Positions 43,450 through 52,383 of a stretch of DNA of 54,390 nt are shown piece by piece. The notes beneath the pieces are model-generated. The model was not told where the DNA came from. It did no database searches and worked only from the letters and a program-made list of their open reading frames with translations. The DNA lies in contig CALWHR010000055.1 in assembly GCA_944380455.1 (NCBI GenBank), positions 1-54,390 of the forward strand. The letters run 5' to 3'. Each line of letters starts with the position of its first letter. Within the stretch, counting starts at the first letter, position 1. Source of the DNA: an uncultured Clostridia bacterium. Its GTDB lineage: Bacteria > Bacillota > Clostridia > Lachnospirales > Anaerotignaceae. Both the position numbers and the translations under genes were made by a program.

Positions 43450-44535
43450 TTAATGTGTTTTGTTGTATTCCTCAAGTTTGTCAATTGCATCGTAAAGCAT
43501 TTTTTCTGTAACTTTGTAAGGAACGAAGTTGATATCCTCAACAGAAAGGGCCTTTTCAATAACTGGTCCTAATTCTTCTCTTGTTACTTCAAGCTGAGAA
43601 AGCTTTGTAGGAAGGTTGATTGCTTTGTAAAGAGGATAAAGCTCGTCTACCTTGTCATCCTGTCCGTCTGCGAAAAGGAGTACAAGTGTGCAGTATGAAA
43701 CTACCTCGCCGTGAAGGTGGTTCTTTTCAACCTGTGGAAGAACTGTAAGGCCGTAGCAAAGTGAATGAGCTATGTTGGAGTTGATTGTAACACCAACAAG
43801 AGCTGAAACAGTACCTGTTGTTATAATGTTTGTAAGAGCAATCTGCTCAAGCTCTTCTGAAGATGTGTTGTTTTTGCAGTCCTCAATAGCTTTAGCGCCG
43901 TATTTAACAAGTGGTTTGTAGCACATTGTACCGATTTCAACACCAAGAGCCTGTTTGAAGGAAACCTTTCTGTCTCTTGCTGCAAGCTCTGTTTCAAAAT
44001 GCTTAGCCATTGTATCGCCGATACCTGCCCAAAGGTAAAGGTCAGGAGCCTGTGCGATAATGTCTGTATTAATGAAGATGTGCTCAGCAGGTCTGCCGCA
44101 CTGATATGTATCTCTTGCTTCACCGTTTGGATAGTACATAATAGCCTCAGCTGAAGCAGGAGCGCATGTAGCTGCTATTGTAGGGAATGTGAATAAAGGT
44201 TTTTTGTCGATAATAGCACAAGCGTATTTGCATGTATCAAGAGCTTTTCCGCCGCCGAAACCAAATACCATGTCAGCATTTTTATAGCTTTCTGTGTTAG
44301 CTACCATTTCAGCATTCTCTAAAGAAGCTTCTCCGCCGTACCAAACATAGTCTATAATTTCAATACCGGAATCCTTTATTGCTTTTTCAATAAAAGGTTT
44401 AGCTGCTGCAAGAGCTCTGTGACCGCCTACAGCAACGGCTTTTTTGCCGTATTTAGCGCATACTTCAGGAACTCTTTCGTAAGCGTCAGGTCCTACTGTA
44501 TAGCATGGAAGATACTGGAAAGTAAGGTTTGCCAT
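43450..44535 (-). CDS. Iron-containing alcohol dehydrogenase family protein, GldA-like (second copy)
   Basis: A 361-residue paralog of the protein at 26578-27672. NAD loop GFGGGKALDTCK, metal ligands Asp (AGIGDTMAKH), His (NIAHSLCYG) and His (NHLHGEVVSY), and the same final residues LEEYNKTH. It should reduce or oxidise a small hydroxy compound with NAD(H). Position, divergent from the larA-like gene of the catabolic island, makes a role in that pathway plausible. AAGGAG lies before the ATG. An inverted repeat in its 5' region may be an operator. Confidence 0.9.
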   Translation of the reverse strand: MANLTFQYLPCYTVGPDAYERVPEVCAKYGKKAVAVGGHRALAAAKPFIEKAIKDSGIEIIDYVWYGGEASLENAEMVANTESYKNADMVFGFGGGKALDTCKYACAIIDKKPLFTFPTIAATCAPASAEAIMYYPNGEARDTYQCGRPAEHIFINTDIIAQAPDLYLWAGIGDTMAKHFETELAARDRKVSFKQALGVEIGTMCYKPLVKYGAKAIEDCKNNTSSEELEQIALTNIITTGTVSALVGVTINSNIAHSLCYGLTVLPQVEKNHLHGEVVSYCTLVLLFADGQDDKVDELYPLYKAINLPTKLSQLEVTREELGPVIEKALSVEDINFVPYKVTEKMLYDAIDKLEEYNKTH

Positions 44536-44578
44536 GAATTTTCACTCCTTAAAATTATATAAGTTAGTTTAAAAAGAT

Positions 44579-44645
44579 GTTCTAAATAATAGAACTTATT
44601 TCTGTTTATACACGTTCATTATATCATATCAATTATAAAAATCAA
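44579..44645 (-). promoter_or_regulatory. Promoter and candidate operator of the second GldA-like gene
   Basis: On the minus strand TTGATT (44640-44645), 16 bp spacer, TATAAT (44618-44623). The inverted repeat GTTCTA-N5-TAGAAC (44579-44595) lies just downstream, where a repressor could block transcription. Confidence 0.6.
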
Positions 44646-44777
44646 TGATAAATTTAATTGATTTGATATGATTTAAATATTGTACAATTTGTTTCACTTT
44701 AATGTATACAGGCAGTATATAACTGTTATTTAATTGAAAAATAATATAAATTCATATAATATATACATAGACATTAT
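44646..44777. other. Central part of the divergent region
   Basis: AT-rich sequence between the promoters of the GldA-like and LarA-like genes, with repeated TTGAT motifs near 44655-44680. No ORF. Confidence 0.35.
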
Positions 44778-44807
44778 TTGAAAAATGTTATAAAATTACG
44801 CTATAAG
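44778..44807 (+). promoter_or_regulatory. Promoter of the larA-like gene
   Basis: TTGAAA (44778-44783), 18 bp spacer, TATAAG (44802-44807), 46 bp before the ATG. Confidence 0.65.
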
Positions 44808-44853
44808 GTTTTTAACAGTATTTTTTTGTCTAAGTTTGAAAGGAGCGCTTTAA

Positions 44854-46164
44854 ATGAAGTTTATTGAATTTCCAGAAATAAGCTTTCCGGTACAGGGCAT
44901 AAACGATATTCCTATGCCTAAAATGGTCAGAATCAGAGAAAAATACGAGGACGACAAAATTGAGGATATTAAGAGCCATCTTATAAATGAGCTTGATAAC
45001 CTTGATATTGATAAGGCATCTCTTAAAGGAAAATCTATAGCGATTACTGTAGGAAGCAGAGGTATTCCTTCACTTCCGCTTATGATTAGAACACTTTGTG
45101 ATAAGCTCAAGGAATGGGGAGCAAAGCCTTTTATTATACCGGCTATGGGAAGCCATGGCGGCGGTACAGTTGAAGGAAATCTTGAGGTTATAAACGGCTA
45201 CGGCATTACAGAAGAAGCCATGGGTGTGCCTATAAAGGCTACTATGGATGTTGTACTTATTGGACAGATGGATGATGCGGCTAAAACTCCTATCTACTGC
45301 GACAAATATGCCGCAGAGGCTGACGGAATTATACTTTTTAACAAGGTTAAGCCTCATACAGACTTTAAAGGCTATCACGAAAGCGGTATATGCAAAATGA
45401 TAGCTATTGGCATAGCTAAGCATACAGGCTGTTCATGGTTCCACAAACAGGGATTTGATACTTTTGGCGAAAGAATTCCTATTGTGGCAAAGGAATTTCT
45501 TGAAAAAATGAATGTTGTTATGGGTATAGGCGTTGTTCAGAATGCTTATGACGAGATTTCAGAAATTATGGCTTTCCCTAAAGATAAAATTATGGAGGGC
45601 GACCACAAGCTTCTTGAAATAGCCAAAAGACGTCTGCCTAAAATGAAATTTGACAATATAGATGTGCTTGTAATAGACAGAATAGGCAAAAACATAAGCG
45701 GTGAAGGTGCTGACCCTAACGTAACAGGCCGCGGCTTTATGCCATATTTTAAAGACGATTTCCACTGCAAAAAGCTCTTTATAAGAGGCCTTACAGAGCA
45801 GAGTCACCACAATGCCTGTGGTCTTGGCCTTGCTGATATTACAACAAGAAGATGCCTTAACAGCTGTGACTGGGAAAGCACATGGATTAACCTTTCAACA
45901 AACACTATGATTGACGGAGGCAAAATACCTGTTTACCAGAACAATGACTTTGAGGCATTAAGGCTTGCTATAAGGACATGCACTAAGATTGATTATTCAA
46001 AAGCAAGAGTTGCCAGAATAAAAGATACCCTTACACTTAACGAGATAGAAATTTCCGAATCCCTTATTGATGATGTAAAAGACAGAGACGATGTTGAAAT
46101 TCTTACAGAGCCTTATGAGCTTAAATTTGATAAAGACGGATACCTTGAGGATTTAGACGTATAA
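44854..46164 (+). CDS. LarA-like (DUF2088) 2-hydroxyacid racemase/epimerase homolog
   Basis: A 436-residue member of the nickel-pincer lactate racemase family. Judged by eye, key LarA positions are kept: Arg69 (VGSRG), His101 (MGSHGGGT), His168 (VKPHTDF), the cofactor-bearing Lys181 (GICKMIAIG) and the nickel ligand His197 (SWFHKQ). The Asp of the usual DHTRP motif is replaced by Gly, so the substrate is probably not lactate; relatives act on malate, gluconate and other alpha-hydroxyacids. No larB/larC/larE cofactor genes are in the window. AAAGGAG stands before the ATG. It precedes the iclR-mhpF-mhpE set but ends at its own terminator. Confidence 0.85.
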   Translation: MKFIEFPEISFPVQGINDIPMPKMVRIREKYEDDKIEDIKSHLINELDNLDIDKASLKGKSIAITVGSRGIPSLPLMIRTLCDKLKEWGAKPFIIPAMGSHGGGTVEGNLEVINGYGITEEAMGVPIKATMDVVLIGQMDDAAKTPIYCDKYAAEADGIILFNKVKPHTDFKGYHESGICKMIAIGIAKHTGCSWFHKQGFDTFGERIPIVAKEFLEKMNVVMGIGVVQNAYDEISEIMAFPKDKIMEGDHKLLEIAKRRLPKMKFDNIDVLVIDRIGKNISGEGADPNVTGRGFMPYFKDDFHCKKLFIRGLTEQSHHNACGLGLADITTRRCLNSCDWESTWINLSTNTMIDGGKIPVYQNNDFEALRLAIRTCTKIDYSKARVARIKDTLTLNEIEISESLIDDVKDRDDVEILTEPYELKFDKDGYLEDLDV

Positions 46165-46175
46165 AACTAAAATCA

Positions 46176-46208
46176 GCCGCTTTCACTTATGTGAAGGCGG
46201 TTTTTATT
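46176..46208 (+). terminator. Terminator of the larA-like gene
   Basis: CCGCTTTCAC and GTGAAGGCGG arms (one G-U pair) around TTAT, with a T-rich tail. Confidence 0.85.
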
Positions 46209-46226
46209 TTAAATTTAAAATTTCTA

Positions 46227-46255
46227 TTGACAATATGAAAAATAAGGTACAAAAT
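46227..46255 (+). promoter_or_regulatory. Promoter of the iclR-mhpF-mhpE operon
   Basis: TTGACA (46227-46232) with a poor -10 (CAAAAT, 46250-46255) at 17 bp. A perfect -35 with a weak -10 may mean that an activator helps. Confidence 0.5.
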
Positions 46256-46308
46256 ATAAGTATAATAATTACGAAAACTGTTCGGTTATAACGAAAAAGG
46301 TGGTGCTT

Positions 46309-47085
46309 ATGGCTAAATCGGAAGGTGTTACTATTCAGTCTGTTGTAAAAGCGGCAAATATACTTGATTTTTTTATTAAAAAAAGTGAAATGGGTATTTC
46401 CGAAATAGCCCAGCAGGCAGGTATGAGCAAAAGCACTGCTTATGGAATTGTTAATACACTTACTGAAACAGGCTTTCTTGAGCAGGATAGCGAAAGCAAA
46501 AAATACCGCCTGGGTCTTAAACTTTTTGAATTAGGCTCTGTTGTTCAAAGCCGAATGGACTTACGTGCCGAAGCGCGGCCGTTCTGTCAGGCTTTAAGTG
46601 AAAAATACGGACAGACGGTGCATTTGGCTACCCACAGCGAAGGAGAAGTTGTTTATATAGATAAATTTGATGTGCCGGATTTTCTTATTGTATATTCCCA
46701 GGTTGGCCGCAGAGCGCCAATGAGTCTTACAGGTGTTGGCAAGGCAATGCTGGCTTATTTAGGTAATGAATATGCCGAAAAGTACGTAGTTAATAATTTA
46801 AGCAGAAAAACTGAAAAGTCACTGGACACAAAAGAAAAGCTTTTTGAAAATTTAGAAGCAATTCGTCAAAAAGGCTATGCCATGGACGATGAGGAAATAC
46901 AGCCGGGTTTAAGGTGTGTTGCTTCACCTATATTTTTAAAAGGCGGCAAAGTGACTGCTGCCGTAAGTCTTTCAGGTGTTACGGCATTTATGACAGATGA
47001 CAAAATAGAAGATATAGCTAAAGATGTAAAAGAATGTGCTTTGAATATATCCCGCAGGCTGGGTTATTCAGAAAATATATTTTAA
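46309..47085 (+). CDS. IclR-family transcriptional regulator
   Basis: A 258-residue regulator. The winged helix (about 5-70) contains [19 protein letters not shown] and [15 protein letters not shown]; the C-terminal IclR effector domain (about 80-255) includes [10 protein letters not shown] and the closing [10 protein letters not shown] motif. IclR proteins sense small organic acids. ATG 46309 has AAAGGTGG before it; GTG 46300 lies in that site. It heads the operon with the mhpF- and mhpE-like genes and probably controls it. Confidence 0.92.
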   Translation: MAKSEGVTIQSVVKAANILDFFIKKSEMGISEIAQQAGMSKSTAYGIVNTLTETGFLEQDSESKKYRLGLKLFELGSVVQSRMDLRAEARPFCQALSEKYGQTVHLATHSEGEVVYIDKFDVPDFLIVYSQVGRRAPMSLTGVGKAMLAYLGNEYAEKYVVNNLSRKTEKSLDTKEKLFENLEAIRQKGYAMDDEEIQPGLRCVASPIFLKGGKVTAAVSLSGVTAFMTDDKIEDIAKDVKECALNISRRLGYSENIF

Positions 47086-47126
47086 CGGCTGCTGCCGGGA
47101 AGCTTAATTTAAGGAGGAGTTTGAAC

Positions 47127-47990
47127 ATGGACAAAATTAAAGTTGGTATTATCGGCCCTGGTAATATCGGAACAGACCTTATGTATAAGGTTATGAGAAG
47201 CAAATATCTTCAGATGGACTTTATGACAGGTATTGTTGAAAGTGAAGGCCTTAAAAGAGCTGCAAAGCTTGGATTTAAAACATCTACAGAAGGCGTTAAA
47301 GCTGTCGCTGAAGACCCGGAAGTAAAAATCGTATTCGATGCTACTCTTGCCAGTGCTCATTTGGCAAATGCTCCTGTGCTTAAAGCTGCCGGCAAAATAG
47401 CTATAGATATGACACCGGCTGCTGTAGGTCCTTACGTTGTACCTTGCTGTAATCTTGACGAGGTTAAGGACGCTGATAACTTTAATATGGTTACATGCGG
47501 CGGACAGGCAACTATCCCTATTGTAAATGCTATTAACGAGGTTGCAGATGTAGAGTATGCTGAAATAGTAGCCAGCCTTTCTTCCAAATCAGCAGGCCCA
47601 GGAACAAGAGCCAGCATAGACGAGTTTACACAGACCACAAGAAAAGGACTTGAAATTATAGGCCATGCCGACAGAGCAAAGGCTATTATTATACTTAATC
47701 CGGCTGAACCGCCTGTTATGATGTGCAATACTATTTACACACTTGTTAAAAATCCTGATGAAAAGGCTATTATTGAGGCTGTAAACAAGAGAATAAAAGA
47801 AGTTCAGCAGTATGTACCGGGATACCAGCTCCGTGTACCGCCTATTATAGACGGAAACAAAGTAACTGTTATCATACAGGTAGAAGGCGCTGGAGACTTC
47901 CTTCCTAAATATTCCGGAAACCTTGATATTATAAACTCAGCTGCTATTGCTGTAGCCGAGAAACTTGCTGCAAAAATGCTTAATAAATAA
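47127..47990 (+). CDS. mhpF: Acetaldehyde dehydrogenase (acylating), MhpF/DmpF-type
   Basis: A 287-residue enzyme that turns acetaldehyde (or propanal) plus CoA and NAD into the acyl-CoA. NAD motif [12 protein letters not shown] (7-18) and the catalytic Cys124 in MVTCGGQAT are clear. Homologs form a channelling complex with the MhpE/DmpG aldolase, and that gene follows 32 bp later. ATG 47127 with AAGGAGGAG before it is chosen; an earlier in-frame ATG lies within iclR. The length is slightly below the usual 300-315 residues. Confidence 0.94.
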   Translation: MDKIKVGIIGPGNIGTDLMYKVMRSKYLQMDFMTGIVESEGLKRAAKLGFKTSTEGVKAVAEDPEVKIVFDATLASAHLANAPVLKAAGKIAIDMTPAAVGPYVVPCCNLDEVKDADNFNMVTCGGQATIPIVNAINEVADVEYAEIVASLSSKSAGPGTRASIDEFTQTTRKGLEIIGHADRAKAIIILNPAEPPVMMCNTIYTLVKNPDEKAIIEAVNKRIKEVQQYVPGYQLRVPPIIDGNKVTVIIQVEGAGDFLPKYSGNLDIINSAAIAVAEKLAAKMLNK

Positions 47991-48022
47991 TTTTGAAATA
48001 GGAAAAAGGGAGGATAACTGAA

Positions 48023-49039
48023 ATGGATAACCGTAAAATTAATATAGTAGATACAACACTGCGTGACGGAAGCCATGCTGTAAGCCACAGCTTTTCACCA
48101 GAGCAGGTAACAGCTATAGCCGGCGGTCTTGATAAAACAGGTGTTGACATTATAGAGTGTGCTCATGGCGATGGAATAACAGGCTCAACATTTAATTATG
48201 GTTTTTCTAAATATAAAGAAATGGACCTCATAAATGCTGCAAGCAAAGTTATTAAAAATGCTAAACAGGCCATACTTCTTATACCTGGTATTGGCACAAT
48301 AGAGGATTTGGAAGAAGCTTACGAAAACGGCGCAAGAGTAGTGCGTGTTGCAACTCACTGCACAGAGGCTGACGTTGGAATACAGCACATTCAGGCAGCT
48401 AAAAAAATGGGTATGATGGCATGCGGATTCCTTATGATGGTTCATATGGCAAGTCCTGAAAAGCTTCTTGAGCAGGCTAAAATATTCCAGGATGCCGGAG
48501 CAGATTATATAAACCTTGCAGACTCGGCAGGCTACCTTCTTCCGGATGATGTAAAGGCAAGAGTTGATAAGCTTGTAAATGGCCTTGATATACCTGTTGG
48601 ATTCCATGCTCACAACAATTTAAGCCTTGCTGTTGCTAACTCAATAGCCGCTGTTGAGTCAGGTGCTACATATATCGACGCTACATGCCGTGGCCTTGGT
48701 GCCGGTGCAGGAAACACACAGATTGAAGTCTTAGCTGCTGTATTTAACAGACTTGGCTACAACACAGGTATGGATATGTACGCTATTCAGGATGTAGCAG
48801 AGGATATTGTAGAGCCTATTATGCACAGACCACAGGTTATTAAAACAGCTCCGCTTATGCTTGGATACGCCGGCGTATATTCCAGCTTCCTTCTTCATAC
48901 ATACAGAGCAGCTGAAAAATTCGGTCTTAACCCAAGAGATATACTTGTAGAGCTGGGCAGGAGAAGAATGGTAGGCGGACAGGAAGACATGATTGTTGAT
49001 GTGGCTTATGCTCTTGCACAGGAAAAAAACAATAAATAA
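48023..49039 (+). CDS. mhpE: 4-hydroxy-2-oxovalerate aldolase, MhpE/DmpG-type
   Basis: A 338-residue HMGL-like TIM-barrel enzyme that cleaves a 4-hydroxy-2-oxoacid into pyruvate and an aldehyde. The N-terminal VDTTLRDGSHAV motif, the Mn-binding HAHNNLSLAVANS and the C-terminal communication domain are present. The aldehyde passes to the MhpF partner through a tunnel in known complexes. In other bacteria this pair ends meta-cleavage pathways of aromatics; here no ring-cleavage genes are present, so the 4-hydroxy-2-oxoacid must come from another route. GGGAGG precedes the ATG. Confidence 0.95.
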   Translation: MDNRKINIVDTTLRDGSHAVSHSFSPEQVTAIAGGLDKTGVDIIECAHGDGITGSTFNYGFSKYKEMDLINAASKVIKNAKQAILLIPGIGTIEDLEEAYENGARVVRVATHCTEADVGIQHIQAAKKMGMMACGFLMMVHMASPEKLLEQAKIFQDAGADYINLADSAGYLLPDDVKARVDKLVNGLDIPVGFHAHNNLSLAVANSIAAVESGATYIDATCRGLGAGAGNTQIEVLAAVFNRLGYNTGMDMYAIQDVAEDIVEPIMHRPQVIKTAPLMLGYAGVYSSFLLHTYRAAEKFGLNPRDILVELGRRRMVGGQEDMIVDVAYALAQEKNNK

Positions 49040-49070
49040 GCAATTTAAATAACCTAAAATTTATTATATA

Positions 49071-49101
49071 AAGAGAACCGTAATTTGCGGTTCTTTTTTT
49101 A
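49071..49101 (+). terminator. Terminator of the iclR-mhpF-mhpE operon
   Basis: AAGAGAACCG and CGGTTCTTTTT arms around TAATTTG, with a T run. Confidence 0.85.
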
Positions 49102-49615
49102 TATGTGTATTTTTACAACTGAATATATTAAATAAATATTGACATATATAAAAAATTGACTGAAAATCAAGACTGTTTTTTGGAGTGTTTTTAAGAGCTT
49201 TTAAAAGCATATAAAAAAGTAGATAAGAAAAATTATAACTATCCGTCAATATCGTATATTTTTTGCTTGTTTTATAATTTAAGTATATTTTGTTTCTATA
49301 TTTAATAAAAATTAAATGATTGTATTAATAAAAATCAGCGAGAATAGAAAAAAATATACTTAATATAAAAATTTAAGTAAAAATATTACGGTTATTGATT
49401 GATTTCTTATTGTTAAATATACCGAAAATAATCACCTTTGCTAAAATAGTAAAAATCATACTGTATTTATGGCGTGAAGTGTGTTATACTTTTTTTATAC
49501 AATAAATGCAGTTTTGCATTAATTGAAATGCTGTATCAGTGTTTGTTAAACAAAAGAAAAATTAATGTTAATTATCAAAAAACGTATAGTTAAAAATTTT
49601 TAGGGGGCAGCGGTT
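49102..49615. other. AT-rich region upstream of the rpiR-like operon
   Basis: About 515 bases without an ORF. The inverted repeat AATGCA-N4-TGCATT at 49505-49520 may be the operator of the downstream RpiR-type regulator. TATACT near 49491 is a possible -10 box. No sigma-54 promoter was found here. Confidence 0.4.
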
Positions 49616-50494
49616 TTGGAAAAGAATGTCTTCACAGAAATCAGGGTTAAATATAATACACTTTCCAAAAACCAGAAAACAGTAGCTAATTACATTCTTA
49701 AAAACAGTAAAAAGTGTGTAAGAATGACATTAAGCGAGCTTGGAAGGGAATGTAACCTTAGCGAGACAACCATAATCAGGTTTATCAACAAGCTTGATTA
49801 TACGTCATATCAGGCTTTCAGGCTGGACATGGCGCAGGATATAATTAAAGACGGCGGCACAATGGAGGAGGAAGACTGCGACATTAAGCCGGGTGACAGC
49901 ATAAGTGAAATTAAGCGGAAGGTTATCAGAAACGCGGCCTCAGCTATTAATGACATTTCTAAGCTGGTGGATAACGATAAACTTACATCGGTTATGGAGC
50001 TTATAGAAAAATCCGAAAGAGTAATGTTCTTCGGTGCCGGCGGAAGCGGTGTTATAGCTATGGATGTGTACCATAAATTTCTGAAATGCGGCAAGAATGT
50101 AATCCATGAAAGCAATACACATCTTGCTCTTATACATGCGGCACATCTTACTGAAAGAGATGCTCTTGTGCTTATATCCCACGAAGGTGAAAGCAAAGAT
50201 GTGCTTCAGTGTGCCCGTATAGCTCAGTCCTCAGGAGCAAAGGTTATAGGCATTACAAGCTATATGAATTCGGATTTGGCTAAAATGGCAGATATATGTA
50301 TATTCTCATCAACCAATGATGCGGCTTATTATACTGAGGCTATGGTTTCAAGGCTTGTACAGCTGGTTATTATGGATATGCTTGTTGTAGCATATTCCAC
50401 AAGAGCCGATGATGCTGGAACAAGAAAAGCCTTGGAGGCTTCTGACAAGGCACTTATTGAAATGAAAATCAAAAACGACGAAAAAGAAAAATAA
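49616..50494 (+). CDS. RpiR/MurR-family transcriptional regulator
   Basis: A 292-residue regulator: N-terminal RpiR helix-turn-helix (about 1-78; LGRECNLSETTIIRFINKL) and C-terminal SIS domain (about 110-250; VMFFGAGGSGVIAMD), which binds a phosphosugar-like ligand. The start is TTG after AGGGGG (8-9 bp). It leads the aldolase, dehydrogenase and kinase genes; a phosphorylated intermediate made by the DUF1537 kinase would be a fitting inducer. Confidence 0.93.
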   Translation: MEKNVFTEIRVKYNTLSKNQKTVANYILKNSKKCVRMTLSELGRECNLSETTIIRFINKLDYTSYQAFRLDMAQDIIKDGGTMEEEDCDIKPGDSISEIKRKVIRNAASAINDISKLVDNDKLTSVMELIEKSERVMFFGAGGSGVIAMDVYHKFLKCGKNVIHESNTHLALIHAAHLTERDALVLISHEGESKDVLQCARIAQSSGAKVIGITSYMNSDLAKMADICIFSSTNDAAYYTEAMVSRLVQLVIMDMLVVAYSTRADDAGTRKALEASDKALIEMKIKNDEKEK

Positions 50495-50518
50495 AATTTA
50501 TGAAACGGAGTGTTTTTA

Positions 50519-51355
50519 TTGCTTGTAAATTTAAAAACAATACTTTCGGGTCTTAATAAAAAGGCCATTGGTTCTTTTAATATATACAGTTACGAAACAA
50601 TACACGGTGTATGCAAGGCAGTTGAAAAAACAGGACAGCCTGCCATAATTTCTTTCGGTGCATCATATCTTAATAATATGAGTCTTAATACCGTTAAGTA
50701 CATTGTTGAAGAGGCCGCAAAAGAGCTTCCGGCAGATGTGGCACTGCATCTTGACCACTGCAAGGACATGGATGTTATAAAGGCCGCTGTTGAGGCCGGT
50801 TTTACATCTGTTATGTACGACGGCTCAGCACTTCCTTTTGAGGAAAATGTAAAAAACAGCAGGACTGTAGCCAACATGGCGCACTCCAACGGTGTTTCAG
50901 TTGAAGCAGAGCTGGGAAGCCTTGCTTTAGGCGAGCATTCCAACGAAACAGATATTGACCACGGTGAGGCATATACAAATCCTGATAACGCCGCTGATTT
51001 TGTCAATATGACAGGTGTTGACGCTTTGGCTGTTTCTATAGGCACTGTTCACGGTATGTATAAGGCCAAGCCTAATATAAGAATAGATATATTAAAAGAA
51101 ATTTCACAGCATGTTTCAATTCCTTTGGTGCTTCATGGCGGAAGCGGTACGCCTGAGGAAAAGATTATAGAGTGCATTGAAAACGGCATTAAAAAGATTA
51201 ATGTTAATACCGAAATTTCACAATATACAGTTGCAAAGCTTTACGAAATTATAACAGAAGATAAAAACGTACACCTTTCCAAACTTACACTTTTGCAAAG
51301 CGATATAGTTTCGGAAATAGTGGAAAAATATATACGCCTTTTTGGCAGGATTTAA
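50519..51355 (+). CDS. Class II (zinc) ketose-bisphosphate-type aldolase
   Basis: A 278-residue FBA/GatY-like aldolase. Zinc and catalytic residues are visible: Asp in LHLDHCKD, the first-shell His of the same motif, His in IGTVHGMY and the GGSGTPEE motif that follows LVLHGGSG. It should cleave a phosphorylated ketose or keto-acid to give DHAP or a related fragment. TTG 50519 follows GGAG by 8 bp and gives the normal family start LVNLKTIL; GTG 50510 is inside the ribosome site. With a DUF1537 kinase and a 3-hydroxyacid dehydrogenase nearby, its substrate is more likely an acid-sugar phosphate than fructose bisphosphate. Confidence 0.9.
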   Translation: MLVNLKTILSGLNKKAIGSFNIYSYETIHGVCKAVEKTGQPAIISFGASYLNNMSLNTVKYIVEEAAKELPADVALHLDHCKDMDVIKAAVEAGFTSVMYDGSALPFEENVKNSRTVANMAHSNGVSVEAELGSLALGEHSNETDIDHGEAYTNPDNAADFVNMTGVDALAVSIGTVHGMYKAKPNIRIDILKEISQHVSIPLVLHGGSGTPEEKIIECIENGIKKINVNTEISQYTVAKLYEIITEDKNVHLSKLTLLQSDIVSEIVEKYIRLFGRI

Positions 51356-51435
51356 GCAAAGCAGTATTTTTGGTGTGGGTATGTTTTTATAGCGGTATTT
51401 TTGCCGCTAATAAATAGCTAAGGGGGATTAATAAA

Positions 51436-52326
51436 ATGTTAAAAGCAGGATTTATTGGTTTAGGTATAATGGGAAGGCCTATGAGCAAGAACCTTCTTAA
51501 AGCAGGTGTTGAGCTTTGGGTTAATGACCTTAATAAAGAAGCTGTTGCAGATGTAGTTGCAGCTGGCGGAAAAGAAGCTACACAGGCAGAAATAGGCGCA
51601 AATTGTGATATTATAATCACAATTCTTCCTAACGGTGAAATTGTTAAAGGCGTTTTATTTGGTGAAAATGGCGTATTTTCCACAATTAAACCGGGTACAC
51701 TTGTTTGCGATATGAGCTCTGTAACAGCTACAGACAGCCATTACTGCGCAGACAAGCTTGCAGAAAAAGGCTGTGCTTTCCTTGATGCACCTGTATCAGG
51801 CGGAGAGCCTGGCGCTATTAACGGTACACTTGCCATTATGGTAGGCGGCAAACAGGAAGATTTTGACAGAATGAAACCATACTTTGATATTTTAGGCAAC
51901 TCTGCCGTTCTTATTGGACCAACAGGCAGCGGTTCTATTACAAAGCTTGTTAATCAGGCTATTGTAAACCTTAATATTGCTACTGTTTCAGAGGCGTTTG
52001 TACTTGCAGCTAAAGCAGGGGCTGACCCTGAAAAGGTTTACAACGCAATCTGCGGCGGTCTTGCAGGAAGCCAGGTTATGCACGATAAGATTCCTATGAT
52101 TATTAACCGTAACTTCAAACCTGGCGGAAAAATTTCTATTAACCACAAAGACATTAAAAATGTTCTTGCTACAGCCCATGAGCTTGATGTGCCAATGCCT
52201 CTTACAGCTCAGCTTTTTGAAATTCAGCAGGCAATTAAAGTTGCAGGCGGCATGAACGATGACCACTGCGGTTATGTTAAATATTTTGAAAGACTTGCAG
52301 GTGTTGAAGTTAAGAAATTAAGCTGA
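51436..52326 (+). CDS. 3-hydroxyacid dehydrogenase (GarR/HIBADH/LtnD family)
   Basis: A 296-residue NAD(P)-dependent beta-hydroxyacid dehydrogenase. The nucleotide fold starts GFIGLGIMGRPMSKNL; the substrate-binding DAPVSGGEPGA and the catalytic Lys in GSGSITKLVNQ follow. Members oxidise 3-hydroxyisobutyrate, tartronate semialdehyde (reverse) or threonate. Association with a DUF1537 kinase points to a C4 or longer acid sugar, as in the L-threonate and D-threonate routes (LtnD or related). AAGGGGG stands before the ATG. Confidence 0.92.
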   Translation: MLKAGFIGLGIMGRPMSKNLLKAGVELWVNDLNKEAVADVVAAGGKEATQAEIGANCDIIITILPNGEIVKGVLFGENGVFSTIKPGTLVCDMSSVTATDSHYCADKLAEKGCAFLDAPVSGGEPGAINGTLAIMVGGKQEDFDRMKPYFDILGNSAVLIGPTGSGSITKLVNQAIVNLNIATVSEAFVLAAKAGADPEKVYNAICGGLAGSQVMHDKIPMIINRNFKPGGKISINHKDIKNVLATAHELDVPMPLTAQLFEIQQAIKVAGGMNDDHCGYVKYFERLAGVEVKKLS

Positions 52327-52383
52327 TTAAAAAATAAGGGCTTAAAATTCAGTTGTAATTATTTAATTTAAGGAGATTTTGAT

